Assembly (NCBI RefSeq): GCF_038396675.1
Contig: NC_088926.1
Coordinates: 4,377,501-4,441,500 of the forward strand
DNA length: 64,000 nt
Reading direction: 5' to 3'
Origin: Hydra vulgaris
Lineage: Eukaryota > Cnidaria > Hydrozoa > Anthoathecata > Hydridae
Shown here: in pieces, positions 13,184 through 25,249 of the stretch
Layout of the letters: each line of letters begins with the position of its first letter
How positions within the stretch are numbered: the first letter of the stretch is position 1
Program-made: the position numbers and the translations under genes
Notes under the pieces: generated by a model
Seen by the model: only the letters and a program-made list of their open reading frames with translations
The model's database searches: none
What the model was told of the DNA's origin: nothing

Positions 13184-13900
13184 ATTTAATGTTTTAAAAT
13201 ATAAGATTTTCAAATATTTCTAACAAAATTTTATTAATTTAAAACAATAAAATGTTTTTTACTTAAGCCATGAGCCATGTCAAGCGTGACCACAATCACA
13301 TTTAGCGTGGCTCTACATACATAAAAAACTAGACCACTGTTCCGTTTTTTGCTTTTGAGATCCCATTAAGTTGTGTAATATATTGTAGTTATAATAAATC
13401 AGAGTAATATAATGTAGTTATAATAATGTACTGATATTTTTTACACATGTTCAAAGAAAATAAAAAGTTTTTAATTTTGTTAGCTCTAAAATAATGAATA
13501 AATTAACATGTAGTAATAGAGTCGAGGAAGGTGCGAGGAGATAACAAATGTTCGTGTGTGTTTGAGGAGAGGGGATCAAACATCGGTTTATTTGTTTACT
13601 TTATTAAAATAAAAACTTTTGTAGCAGCATGCTTGATAAATGTCGATAACAACATAAGTGCAACAAAAATAAATATAACAATATAAGGGTAAAATAAATA
13701 AGTTTGTAGACAGGGACAGGTTAGACCAGTCAAGTTTATTCAAATTATAAACACTTTAACGAGCTAGGAATCTAGATGAAAGTTGGTAGTACTTCAAACC
13801 TTTTTTCAAAAAAATATCATATTTATCGGGTCAATGAAATTTCTTTTAACTAAAAATATCATATTTATCGGGTCATTTGAAATTTCTTTTAACGGTGCTG
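13184..13900. other. 3' flank of the chromodomain gene, no further gene seen
   Basis: A poly(A) signal AATAAA at 13246 lies 63 bases after the stop. At about 13807-13890 a roughly 48 bp unit (around ATATCATATTTATCGGGTCA) is duplicated in tandem. Nothing else is recognised. Confidence 0.5.
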
Positions 13901-13913
13901 TTGATGAATCATA

Positions 13914-14034
13914 GTAAATTTTAAACAGTTTGTTGAACAAACTGTTTAAAATTTACAGTATGAGTATTGTCAAACATCAGTGAGCATAAACTTACATATT
14001 ACAGTATGTAAGTTTATGCTCATTGTTGTTTGAC
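13914..14034. repeat. Two adjacent near-perfect palindromes
   Basis: First palindrome: arms 13914-13934 and 13936-13956, 21 bp, perfect, with a single G as the loop. Second: arms 13969-13998 and 14005-14034, 30 bp with three mismatches and a 6-base loop. They are only 12 bases apart. No tract of this kind is expected in unselected sequence at this arm length and loop size. Confidence 0.95.
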
Positions 14035-15775
14035 CACAGTATGTAAGTTCAGAGTTTTATACTATAAAATATATTGTAACAAACTTAAATTTTTATATTT
14101 GTCTATTTAAATCTAAAAAAATTTAAAAATAATGCTAAAAAAATAAGTTAATCAAAAACTATGATTTTACCATTTTATACCTATGAACCAACTTACTATC
14201 TTCTACCAATAGACCAATTTACCATCATACACCTATAGGCCAACTACCATCTTCTACCTTTGGACCAACTTAATCTTATAACAGGTCAAGTTAGTGCAGG
14301 CAATGTGACCAAACAATAAAAGTTTTAAATGTATTGAAAATCAAAAATGTACTTTTAATGCTATTTTGAGTGTGTTAATGAGTCAAAATTGTTAATGAAT
14401 CTTAACAAACCTTTTCTATATAAACAAACATAAAAAAACTTTAAAGCAAAAAAAAAAGTGGACCAACGTGCACGAGTCTACCCTATAATATAAAGTATAG
14501 AAAACCATGCTTTTTTCATTTTAAACCAAATGTTAACTTTAGACTTTGAGAATTGCATAAAAGTATATATAATCTACAGAGATGCTTAAAACCAAATTTT
14601 CAGCACCAAAAATATATGATTCCTCAGTTTTGCAGTAACCCATAAACCTTTTCAGAAAGGAAAAAGAATTTAAGAACTGTCGTAGCAACTTAAAAATAAA
14701 AAGAATCATTGAAAGTGACCTGACAGTATTACCATCATAAATTATAATGAATAACCTTAAACTGAATTAAAATCAATCAACATAATTTCGTCAAAAAGAC
14801 AAAAGAAAATTTTAAAATAGCGTATGGGTTTTACAGTTTTGATTTATAAGAAGGTGTTATCAATTTATTTATTTTTTTTCACTTTTTTAACACTTTAAAA
14901 ATACGAACTAAATAAGTCCATTTTGCACATTTTCCAAACCAACAATATCAGTGTGGTAGCGCTTGAATGGGGTTTGTGAGCCTCTTAGGCAGAGCTGGAA
15001 GGCTTGCGTAACCTCCATTGAGAGACGTGTCCTTAACTGATTTATAACTGCTCCATACCTCTCACCATTCTTTACGGACAGTTTATGTGCAAATAGTGTC
15101 GTCAGTGACGGATCCAGGGGAGAGGGGGGATAGGATGCATACCCTCATCTCTCCTCCTTATGAATGGATTTATACATATTTATAGAGTATCCAATTATTA
15201 AATTTCCAGTTATCGATTAATTGAATATCGCCATTTATTTACTGACGAAGTCAAACTATTTTTAGTGTTGTTCCAATTTATTAGAAATTGCTTGAGTATT
15301 AGGTTTTCTTGAGATTTTTGTAATGATACAAAGTTTACTAAGACCACCAATCTTTGTATCAGACAGCATGTTATTTGGATAAATATGATTTTATCGAAAG
15401 CTTTTTGAACATTAAAAAAAAAGTTCTATTTTATTTCATATTATCAGAGAATTGAATCGCAATTAAATTTATTGAAAGTAAAAAAACCTTTGAAAAAGTT
15501 AGAAAATTGATTTAAAATAATTTGTTTACGTTTATGAAATATTTATACATATTTATTATTATTTTGTTTACATTTAAAAAAAAAAAAGCAAAACATTTTA
15601 AAAATAACACTCTTTTTATATTTTCAGCGCACGTACTAAGATATGAGCGCGCAGGCTACATTCAAACAAATGTAACGCAATTTGTTATATACAGCGGTGC
15701 TTTTGAAGTTGTAGTTATTAGAGAATATGCAAAAAAATTTTCAAATATTTTTCAATATTTTAAACGTCTGTTCAT
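14035..15775. other. Non-coding stretch with short tandem motifs
   Basis: Around 14165-14275 a degenerate 35-45 bp unit (ACCAACTTACTATCTTCTACC type) recurs about three times. At about 14948-15130 there is a G+C-richer stretch starting GTGTGGTAGCGCTTG that could be a diverged SINE, but no B-box is seen. A plus-strand frame at 15522-15818 has no recognisable domain. Confidence 0.4.
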
Positions 15776-15779
15776 TAAG

Positions 15780-16062
15780 GTTATAACTTTTTTTCAACCC
15801 CATGCTCCTGTACTGTAGTTTGATGAACTTTTACCTAAAAAGCACGAAATGAACTATTATTTGCATATCTTTTGAAAAAAGTTCACTCCGCCATTAAAAA
15901 ATTGATTTTGACATAAGTACTACTCTGTTATACAAAGTAGTACTTATGACTTTTTGGTGAACTTTTTTCAAAAGATACGCAGATAATAGTTCATTTCGTG
16001 CTTTTTAGGTAAAAGTTCATCAAACTACAGTGCAGGAGCATGGGGTTGAAACAAAGTTATAA
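15780..16062. mobile_element. Short foldback element with ~105 bp arms
   Basis: Left arm about 15780-15885 and right arm about 15959-16062 are inverted copies sharing CAACCCCATGCTCCTG, GTTTGATGAACTTTTACC and AAAGCACGAAATGAAC. The centre carries a second nested inverted repeat (AAGTACTACT ... AGTAGTACTT). There is no coding capacity. This fits a miniature inverted-repeat element, though no target duplication was established. Confidence 0.8.
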
Positions 16063-16640
16063 CCCTACTGTTCACACTTTCTTGCTTTGATCAACAAAAG
16101 ATTATTAGATAAAATTTTAGTGTGGGATATTGAAATTTGCTTCGAAGACAAAGATTTTATTCAAAAATTCAATACTTGCAAGAGCTTTAAAATATTTTTT
16201 TTAAACTCCATTACATCGCTGAAGCTTAAGAATAAAATAAGTTATTTAACTTCTTATGCATTATCATTTGAACGATCTTTTAAAATGCTTCCAAATCAAA
16301 TGTCTTAAATATTAGTCGGTCACGGTTATATTAATGAAAACGTTGCCATTGACTTTTACAAAAAATATTTTTAAAATTTACAATGTTTAATAAAACAGGG
16401 AATTTTTCCCGATCATTCAATAATAGACAAAGTTACAACGATTTACAAATTATCTCCTAATCTCTATTTTGTTTCTTTTTTCTAATGTTTAAGACACAAA
16501 TTAATATAACAGAACTTATAGAAAAGTTCATTCTAAAATAATAATTTTATCAGATTTCAGCTAATAATATATTTTATGACAATCAATCTGGATTAAAAAA
16601 ACGAAAAAAAAACACACTCAACAAAACACGAAATAATAAA
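16063..16640. other. Decayed open frames, family not recognised
   Basis: A plus-strand reading from 16087 continues in pieces to about 16480 (ILVWDIEICFEDKDFIQ..., then ENVAIDFYKKY and IFPDHSIIDKVTTIYKL after a stop). It looks like a broken coding sequence, but I do not recognise the family. Confidence 0.3.
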
Positions 16641-17000
16641 GGGGAAAGGCGCCTATGACGGCGTGGCGCTTGTAAAAGCATACTGATCGTATTTCTATAA
16701 GTATTATTTTAGAACTACATCCGTATATTGGTATTTTATTAATTGCGGTTAAAGTACATACCTTTTGGACTAGTATTATTTTTATAATCAAATCACATAA
16801 GTTTTGGAATTTGATGTTTTAATTGCTTTTTATTGTTTAAGATTATGACTTTATTATAAATTATACATAAAGAAATTTTATGCATTACTGACAGGTTACG
16901 CAGGTATGCCATACTAGAACTTAAGTTGTAAGAAAAATTACACGCGCATTATTACATTTTATTTTTAACTAAGATGCAAAAATAATGTAATAGCTCATTT
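16641..17000. mobile_element. Partial copy of the GGGGAAAGGC MITE family
   Basis: It begins GGGGAAAGGCGCCTATGACG, the same terminus as the complete element at 48436-49312. It continues with matching blocks (CATACTGATCGTATTTC, TTTAAGATTATGACTTTA, GAAATTTTATGCAT, TATGCCATA). The opposite terminal repeat is not present, so this is a truncated copy. Confidence 0.65.
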
Positions 17001-17011
17001 TCAAGAAAATG

Positions 17012-17068
<57 letters not shown>

Positions 17069-17310
17069 AAATAGATAATGTATTATTATGGTATAATAAT
17101 AATAATACAAATACTCTTGTGCGTTTAAGAGTGCTCAATATTATTAAATAATAGAGCAATATTTATTTATTTATATAAAATGAATTAAAAACAACTTTTA
17201 ATGGAACTCTGAGTTTCATGCCTTTCGATAATCATCAGCCATTGTGTATTTCGTCACTTAAAAACCGTTTAAAAATTACAAATTAAGAAAGATACAAATT
17301 AATATAACAG

Positions 17311-17403
<93 letters not shown>
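17012..17403. repeat. Two TA arrays with intervening unique sequence
   Basis: TA runs at about 17012-17066 and 17317-17403. The second directly precedes a SINE copy. Confidence 0.9.
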
Positions 17404-17405
<2 letters not shown>

Positions 17406-17410
17406 TATAA

Positions 17411-17575
17411 ATGGCAGTGCATTTGCCTCAGAAACAAAGGAACCGTGGTTCAAACCCCACCTCTGGGCGATTTTTGCGACATCGGTTTGGAAGGAGGCAT
17501 GAACTTCCGATTAAATGCTCATCCGCGGTGCTCTGTGATAAGACCGTAAGGACTTTTTTGGGCACCTAAATATAA
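17411..17575 (+). mobile_element. tRNA-derived SINE copy with intact B box
   Basis: The head TGGCAGTGCATTTGCCTCAG resembles a tRNA A-box region, and GGTTCAAACCC at 17447-17457 is a canonical Pol III B box 36 bases downstream. The body (GAACTTCCGATTAAATGCT, GGTGCTCTGTGATAAGACCG, GGGCACCTAAA) matches the copy at 5955-6105 in order. It ends in an A-rich tail (AATTAAAAAAAAT). It is not a functional tRNA, because no anticodon arm or acceptor pairing is kept. Confidence 0.85.
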
Positions 17576-17784
17576 TTAAAAAAAATGGAATATATATATA
17601 TATATAATAAACTTTTTTGAAAAAAAATATATTTGTTTTTATTTTAATATATATTATTCCATATTTCGCTGATCTATTGTGCATCATCAGGTATAAAATA
17701 TTATTATTAAAATTTGGTATTTTATCAGCATCATCAGGTATAAAATATTATTATTAAAATTTGATATTTTAATACAAATATTTA

Positions 17785-18850
17785 TTGGAAACGGGCACGA
17801 TAAGAACAATTTAACTAATATTGCCAGAGACTATATAAAAATAGATGATAAAAATACCAATTATCAACCAACTGATAATCAACCATTTATAAAGCTACCA
17901 GGATTTGGTAGCTTTATAAATGGTTGTGTATTACCCTGTATGCTTTAAGATTACCCAATGCGTCCTGATGTATCAACAATCAACACACCACTATATGGAA
18001 CCTCCAAATACCTCGTTAATATCATTCAACCAACACTAAACAAAAGCAAAAATAGACTTATTAATTCAAATAATTTTGTTAATGAAGCCAGTCATTGGAA
18101 AATAGATCCCATTGAAGTTCAAGTTTCTTTTGATGTAGTTAATTTATATCCGTCCATACCCATTAACAAAGCTATTGCAGTTATTATTGGTATATTAAAT
18201 AATGACATTTACGACTTAAAGACTCGAACAAAACTTTTGCTTGTAGACATACACTAATTAATAGAACTTTCGTTGAGTATTTGCTATTTTTTATACGAAA
18301 ACAAAATCTGAATAATACCTAATTAAGGTCCTATAGGTTTATCCTTAATGGTTGTTATTGCAGAAACGTTTCAACAAAATATAGAAAGAAAAGTATTTAA
18401 TATAGCTGCTATTCAAACATGTGAACCAAAAACTTTCATGAGATATGTAGACGATTGTCACGCTCGCTTTAACTCAATAAAACAACAACAAATGTTTCTA
18501 AATATCCTAAAGGAACAAAATCCTACCATAAAATACACAGTTGAACTCGAAAACCACTAAAGCAACTTAATTTTCTAAATATTAATATTACGAACACAAT
18601 GCATGGAGCTTATGAATTTTAAATACATCGAAAAGGAGCAATAACTGACATTCAACTTAAACCAAATTCAAATATTAATCCTAGTATTATCACTTGCGTA
18701 TTCAAAGGGTTTTTATGCCGTGCAAAAAGAATGTGTTCTCAAAAATACCTCGAACAAGAAATTGATGTTTTTATAAAAATAGTTGTTGAAAACGGGCACG
18801 ACAACCACAAATGGGGTTACTTTGTGCGCTTTTGAGAAATTTTTACAAGC
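17785..18850 (+). pseudogene. Penelope-like element reverse transcriptase remnant
   Basis: The reading at 17958-18257 contains MRPDVSTINTPLYGTSKYL and VSFDVVNLYPSIPINKA, the second being reverse-transcriptase motif A in the Penelope-like form (F-D-V-x-x-L-Y-P-S-I-P). After stops, 18348-18560 has FMRYVDDCHARF with the Y-x-D-D catalytic motif, then the palm/thumb segment up to LNFLNI near 18575. A GIY-YIG endonuclease expected further downstream was not found. Upstream, 17785-17905 reads ENGHDKNNLTNIA ... FIKLPGF, which resembles the linker normally found after the reverse transcriptase. The same ENGHD motif recurs at about 18790. The order tail-then-RT suggests two head-to-tail partial copies. 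Confidence 0.8.
17880..17926. repeat. Perfect 21-bp palindrome at a Penelope-like copy junction
   Basis: Arms 17880-17900 and 17906-17926, perfect over 21 bp, with loop GGATT. The left arm is in frame with the post-RT linker (QPFIKLPGF). The right arm is its inverted copy, and it sits just before the next copy's RT sequence. Confidence 0.93.
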
Positions 18851-19490
18851 TCTTCCTTCACTATTGACAATATTTGAAATTTAAAAAAATGAATACAGGG
18901 GCTGAGATTGACTCTTACATAATTCAAATTCAAAACAATATTTAAATAAAAAAATTTTGTATAATATTAATTTAAATAGTCATTCAAAGTTACCCCACAA
19001 ATACTTTAAATGCGTTTTTTGTAAAAGCAAACCTATTCAAAAACGCCTTGTTTTGTTATAAAATTTAATAAAAACATCAGTCTAGTTTCACAGTTATTTA
19101 TTATTGCTAAAATAATATAATATTATTTCATAACAAACACCCATTTAGTATTTTATTTTGTTTTAATGGGTATGTTTTAAGTGAACTATCATAAAAAAAG
19201 ACTCATTTGCGTTAGTTTCACTTACAGACTATGCAAGTGGAACATTTTTACATTTTGCTAAAAAAATCCTCAAAAGAAATATTTTTAACAAAGTCAAAAG
19301 TTTTTTTCCCTTTGAGCCTGCTTTTTCCTTGACATTAACATGAAAAAATTGTTAAAGTTTATTAACTACTGCTCAACTTACTAAAGTTACAACTACCATC
19401 TGGCAAATGATTGAAGATGGTACTTATATCTAATGGGTAAATCCCATATTTCTTTCAAACCCACTACGCTACTAAGTTGCTGATTACCTT
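18851..19490. other. Non-coding stretch without a recognisable gene
   Basis: A+T-rich sequence between the Penelope-like and pogo-like remnants. Nothing recognisable was seen. Confidence 0.4.
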
Positions 19491-19499
19491 TTGATTTGA

Positions 19500-20085
19500 C
19501 AAATATAATGATTGTAAGTAAATAAAGAACAAAGGAGATTTTTTTTGGCAACTATCTGTGCTTTTTTTAAACAAGAGGTTTTCAGTTGATCAAGTATTTT
19601 CCTCCAATATTTTTTAAGAGATCTACAAAAAACAACATCAAAAGATTGCAATAAATGGGTAGAGTTACCAGTTATATAACAAGATGCTGTTTTCTTCGCA
19701 ACAAGATACTACTTTCTTTAGTAAATCCAAGTACCTTTTCAGTGTAAAGACTGCTTCGATTATAGCTAATAGGAATGTTCCTACAATTGACAAAAAACAA
19801 CTAATAACAAACCAGTCAAAAAAGTAAATAGAATTAAACCGTCTTGACTTTGATTATATTTTTTATTGTATCGGCTCTTGTTGTGCATAAATGGTCAGTT
19901 TTATAAACATAACCAGAGACAATTTGACCAGAGGCACTAAACATGATTGACATAACATAACATGTTGTACAGTTGTTATATTTTGCATATTTTTAAAAAC
20001 TATGGATTTTCCATGTGTTTTCGGATTAAGTTTTTGAACTTTATTATACAAAGTGGCAACTTGCACCCAATGAACATCTATTAAT
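19500..20085 (-). pseudogene. pogo/Tigger (CENP-B type) transposase remnant
   Basis: On the minus strand near 19668-19560 the translation THLLQSFDVVFCRSLKKYW followed by RKILDQ matches the conserved H-x-LQPLDV-x-VF-x-PLK-x-x-W block near the C-terminus of pogo-family DDE domains. Further 5' (about 20070-19860) TTCYVMSIMFSASGQIV and VYKTDHLCTTR resemble the block after the first catalytic Asp. Frames shift at least twice and no intact catalytic triad can be followed. The block order and spacing support this family, but the copy is very old. Confidence 0.65.
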
Positions 20086-20354
20086 GTTTTATCTAATAAT
20101 GTTTATTGTTACCATAAAATTTGTAAACTGTCACTCAGTATAATTTATATACTGCCTTTATCAATTTTTTTTTTGTATAAAAATGGGATTGTACTACTAT
20201 AAAATGCTAAACAAAAACAAATTTAAAGATGAATAACAGGACTTTCAACAAATTTAACTCAACACAATATTGAATGTACATGCACATATTATATGACATT
20301 TTTATACAAGATTTATAATTTATAAGTATTCCGTAAAAACAGTATATACACACA

Positions 20355-20712
<358 letters not shown>

Positions 20713-21168
20713 ACAGGCCCGCCGAGAGCCATAATTTTAGACGGTGCAAGAGATATTTTTGGGCCCTTTACCCATAATTCTAATATTTTAAACTATTACT
20801 GTATGCTTTTGCTGAATCAATTGTGGTTTAATTCCACATTGGTTTTTGGAATCGGCAATTGTTCATAATGAGGATGCAATCTTGCATTACAGTTTTATTT
20901 CTAGCTACAATTATTTCATTTACTTAAGAATATTAATTTAAAGAATAATTATTAACCGTTTTTGAATTATTGTTTTGTTTTTTTATGTAATTAGTTTTTC
21001 TTTCATTATTGGACTAAAGGATATTTCTGAAATAAAAATTCAGACTATTTGTTACGTTTCAACCATGTTCAATAATACAATAATCAATCTCAACAAATAT
21101 ACAATAAATTATTAATAAAAGTATTAATAAAAACAGAGTTTTAACAAATAGTTTATTCCAAGAATAGT

Positions 21169-23681
21169 TCATTTACAAAACAAAGGTGCTTTTCTTGCTT
21201 TTTTTGAAGCGAAATTTTGAATAACTTTGTCAAAATCAATTGACCTAGATATTGAAGATTCGAGACTCAACATTGCCAAATCCACTAACCGTCCTTGTAG
21301 CATTGTAGTTCTTAAAAAGTTTTTAATCAGTATTAGTTTGCTGAATGAGCGTTCGGCGGATGCAACTGTAGCAGGAATTGTTAAGAATATTCTAAAGCAT
21401 ACACAAATATTAGGAAATAGGCCGTGTAAATTAGACTAATCGAATTAAGGAGTTCAAAGGGGCTTAGTTGATTCGATCCAAAATTTGCATAATGTATAAA
21501 TTTTAACTGTTTTATTTCCATTACAATATCTTCGCTAACATCTGCTGAATACTCTTCACTTAATAATTTTGCTTTCATTTCCAATGTATCCAAATCAATA
21601 TTGAGATAATTCCAGATGAAGCTAAACTTATCTGAAATGCTCTGTGCTGCTTTGAATCTTACAGTAAAGCCACCAATAACACTATCTAATACCACATAGA
21701 AAACAAATCTTCTAAAGCATGATTCCTCCATGGTCTCATCTTCATTTAAATCTGTAAACCCTTGATCCTCTGGCTCGCCAACAACTCTGGCTCTTTTGCG
21801 ATTTGCACCACCACATTCTCTTGATAGTTTGACTTCTATATCCAAATTCATTGCAACATTCTTTGATTCTGACCAGATATCTTTCCATTTATTCCAAAGC
21901 TCAAGAAGTTGTCTCAGTAAGTGGTTTATGTTGTCCACTTCCACATCTAAAGTTGCATTTCTTGCTGGAATAACTTTGTTGCAAAAATCAATCGGAAGAA
22001 GAATTTTGTACCATATTGATGACATTATAATGCAGGAAAATGAATTGATATAATATAAGGCAACTTCTACTTCAGTTCTTGTTTTAGAAGCCAAATTTAA
22101 TTCTAAAAGTTCTTCCAATGACAATTTAATCCCAGAAAGTTGTGCTGCAAAAGGTTTGACACTTTCAACACGATCTGATCACCTTGTATGTGACATTCCT
22201 TTTAGTGAGCAATTGATGTGTTTTGATAATATCTCCCATCGTTTTGGACTTGAGCTGAACAAATTATATACTGTTTGAATCGTTTCAAAAAATGTTACAG
22301 CTTCAGGAATACATACTGCCGCATCATTTCCCACAAGATTAAGTGTGTGACATCCACAAACGGAAAATAGTGCTAATGGACATAACTGAAGTATTTTGGC
22401 TTGCACACCATTGTATTTTCCAGCCATATTTGATCCATTGTCATATGCTCGTGCCCTGCAATCTGAGAGAGGAATGGAGTTATGTTGAAATTTTTCCACT
22501 ACCATTTGAGATATTTCATCCCCAGTTTTATTGTTGCAATCTACATATGTCAGAAATCGTTCAACAATTTCATATTGTGAATCTTTTAGTATTACATATC
22601 GTAATATGAATGATGCTTGCTCTGTATGTGACAAATCTGGTGTTGCATCGACCATTATTACAAAATACTTAGCAGATCTTCTTTCTTGTAAAATATGCTG
22701 TCGCACCAAATCTGAGCATTCTGTAATGAATTCATTTTGAATATCAGCTGATAGATAATGAACTTGAAGTCTTTTGCCTTTTCGCTGAGATTCTTCAACT
22801 GATAATACATGCTCTTTAAGTATAGGGTCCCAATGTGAAAGTAACTCTATAAGACCCAAAAAGTTGTCATTATCTACATCTCCAATTTGCTGGGAGGATC
22901 CCCGAAAAGCCAATCCACGTTCACCCAAAAATAGGATAACATCTAATATTCTTTTAAGAATATTGGACCATTTCGTTGATTGCAATTTAATCGAGCTTTC
23001 CGAGTAAGTTTCAATACCCTTTCCAAATAAAAAACGTCTTTCTAATTCTCGCCAAGCTAGGTAACATTCTCTGTGGACATTACTCCTCTCATGCTCTGGA
23101 ATCCTGTTACACAACTTTCGCCATTTACTAGTTGCTGCATATCCACCAGGTGAAGCCAATACTGATCGCGAACTTAAATTTCTCTCAGTAACAGAGCTTT
23201 TGGAAATATTACCAGAAAATAATCGACATGGAAAGCAAAATAATGCCTGTTTATGTTAACTCCAAACCAGCCAGTCTCTTTTATGAACTTCACCGTTGAC
23301 ATTCTTAAAATTTAAATTTCTCTGAGGAAAAGCCTGACTGTTAATATCTTTGGGTAATATGTTAGGAAAATCGACATGGTCATTTGTGACATACTTTTCT
23401 ATCTCAGATTGAGAGGGAATTTCACTCAAAAGATTACCAATATCAAGAAAGACCTGACCACAATTAGAAGCAGAAAGGCTTACAGTCTTAATCCCATTTG
23501 AATCATCTTCATTATCTTCAAACGTTTCAATTTTTTCCCCATCAAAACAGTCAGTTAAATCATTGCTTATTTTATCTACATCATTTGCTTTAGAAACAGT
23601 GTCCTCTTGTTCATTATCATTGAGATTTGATGCAGTGACTCCAACGTCAAAAAGCGTCCGAATACCCTTTTTTTCATTCAT
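21169..23681 (-). pseudogene. hAT transposase with TTF-type zinc finger, three lesions
   Basis: On the minus strand an acidic N-terminus is followed by WLVWS*HKQALFCFPCRLFS ... EHERSNVH, a TTF-type zinc finger broken by one TAA where a charged residue is usual (about 23256). The catalytic region has VIMVDATPDLSHTEQASF (first Asp) and DCRARAYDNGSNMAG (second Asp, D-N-G-x-N-M). CGCHTLNLV gives the C-x-x-H pair. SHTR* has a TGA at the position of a Trp (about 22178). The C-terminal dimerisation block ATVASAERSFSKL carries the catalytic Glu but lies in another frame after a shift near 21415. The product ends at a stop at 21169. The same family is represented by a better copy at 61781-64000. Confidence 0.9.
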
Positions 23682-24138
23682 AATATGTTTTTGTCTTTCT
23701 TTCCTTTTTTGACATCCTGACGTGAAGAGGCAGCATCGTTTATGATAATTTCTAAAATTAAAATTGTAAAAATGTCATGCTATTAAATACAAAATATAAA
23801 GAAGAATAGAGTATTCCAAAAATATGCAGTTAGTTATAATATTGCTTTACAGGTTATTTATTAACAGTAAAATAAGTCAATTATAATTATTACCTAATTT
23901 AATCAAGGTTTTGATTAATTATTATAAATAAAAATCGTTATCGTTAACAATATCAAAAAGCAGTAACACTACACAATATTGGAAGAAAATAATTATTAGC
24001 AAAACCTTGAATGTACTTTTAAATTGAAAAGGAGAAAAGACTAAAATTTATCAGCTGCACATTGAACTTATAGGAACAATAGGAATGTACTTTCAATTAA
24101 GTCTGCATGAAAGAAAATTTGAAAAAGAGAAAAGACCC

Positions 24139-24372
24139 TACTGAAAAATTCTAAAGAGAATCTAACTAGAATTCTAAATTCTAAATAGAATAGAATAGAA
24201 TTCTAAATAGAAATTGTAAGTTACAATTAATAATGGGAAAATAACGAGAATAAATAGAGGAAAGTATGGAGACATTTCAACCTAGATTCGAGCTAGATTA
24301 CTGCAGACAGCTACTAATTAGTTTTTAGCTGTCAAGCTCTAGTTAGATTCTCTTTAGAATTTTTCAGTGGGA
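24139..24372. mobile_element. Small foldback element
   Basis: Arms 24139-24172 and 24340-24372 are inverted copies beginning (C)ACTGAAAAATTCTAAAG and containing AGAATCTAACTAGA. The interior is non-coding, with repeats of AGAATTCTAAATAG. It is located within the 3' half of the hAT element. Confidence 0.8.
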
Positions 24373-25249
24373 CCAAAATATGCTGATCTTTTAAGTGTAA
24401 GAATATCTTTTTCTAAATGTGTAAAATATGTGTTTTTTAAGTATGTCACTAATAAATTTTTGTAATTATTATTGTAATTATTTAAAAAAAAAGCTTTGGT
24501 TAATGGGCCCTAATTGTTCTATGGGCCCTGGAGCAGGGCACATGGGGGCAAAATGTTTTGAATGCCGATGCCAATAGAGAGGCGGAAGCCAATGGTGGCT
24601 GCTTCCAGAAGAAATTTTGGAAGCAATATCATTTGGAGGCCATCTCCAATAGCTTCTGCCTCCCACCTGTCTGCGGCCGCTAGGCGGAAGGCGGAAATAT
24701 TTGCCTCCCACCAGCGCACAGTGACTAAAAGTGAAGAAAAGGCGGCAAAAATTATATAACCATTGCATTTTAATATGTATTAAATGAATAGTTATTTTTT
24801 TTTTGTCTGAAAATCAATTATGTGATTTTAAGTTATTTTTACGCGCAACAACCAACAAAACGTGCGCGTATCTAAAAGACACGCACGTATGAAATTTTAC
24901 ACGCGCAAGCAGACTTTTTTTTATTTTTACTTCTCAAATCAAGTAATAGTTTGCATAATACATAATTCGCTTTTAAATCTCTTTTTAACTCACTCCAACT
25001 TGTAATCAGGCGTGATCACACAGAACACTACCATCCAAATTTAAGTCATAAATATTACCGGTCCCCTCCCCTTTTGCTAAAAACAATTGAAAGAATTTTC
25101 AAAAAAAAAAAATAATTTAGTCATCAACAAAGAGTATATAACAGAATGCTCTGAGCATTACTATTATAACTATTGCAAATTTTAATTCATAGAAAAATTT
25201 AATTTTTGATGGCAAATTTAACTATAAATAAAAAATTTCACAAAAGAAT

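Larger units (their letters stand above)
20714..24530. mobile_element. hAT transposon (ZMYM1/TTF zinc-finger type), decayed
   Basis: The left terminus CAGGCCCGCCGAGAGCC is at 20714, with GGGCCC internal at 20760. The inferred right end is ...GGGCCCTG at 24530 (complement CAGGGCCC). The transposase lies between them on the minus strand. No 8-bp target duplication was found, and the left flank is a TG/TA microsatellite, so the exact ends are uncertain. A 230 bp palindromic element at 24139-24372 is nested inside. Confidence 0.65.

Noticed and set aside
24544-24716. The G+C-rich inverted arms as the Transib element's own terminal repeats
   Set aside because: The left arm continues without a gap on the far side of the CACAGTG-bounded element and matches the uninterrupted right arm, so the arms belong to the host foldback element.
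24478-24768. Overlapping open frames on both strands of the G+C-rich block
   Set aside because: Low stop density follows from G+C-rich composition; the region is the inverted arm of a foldback element.
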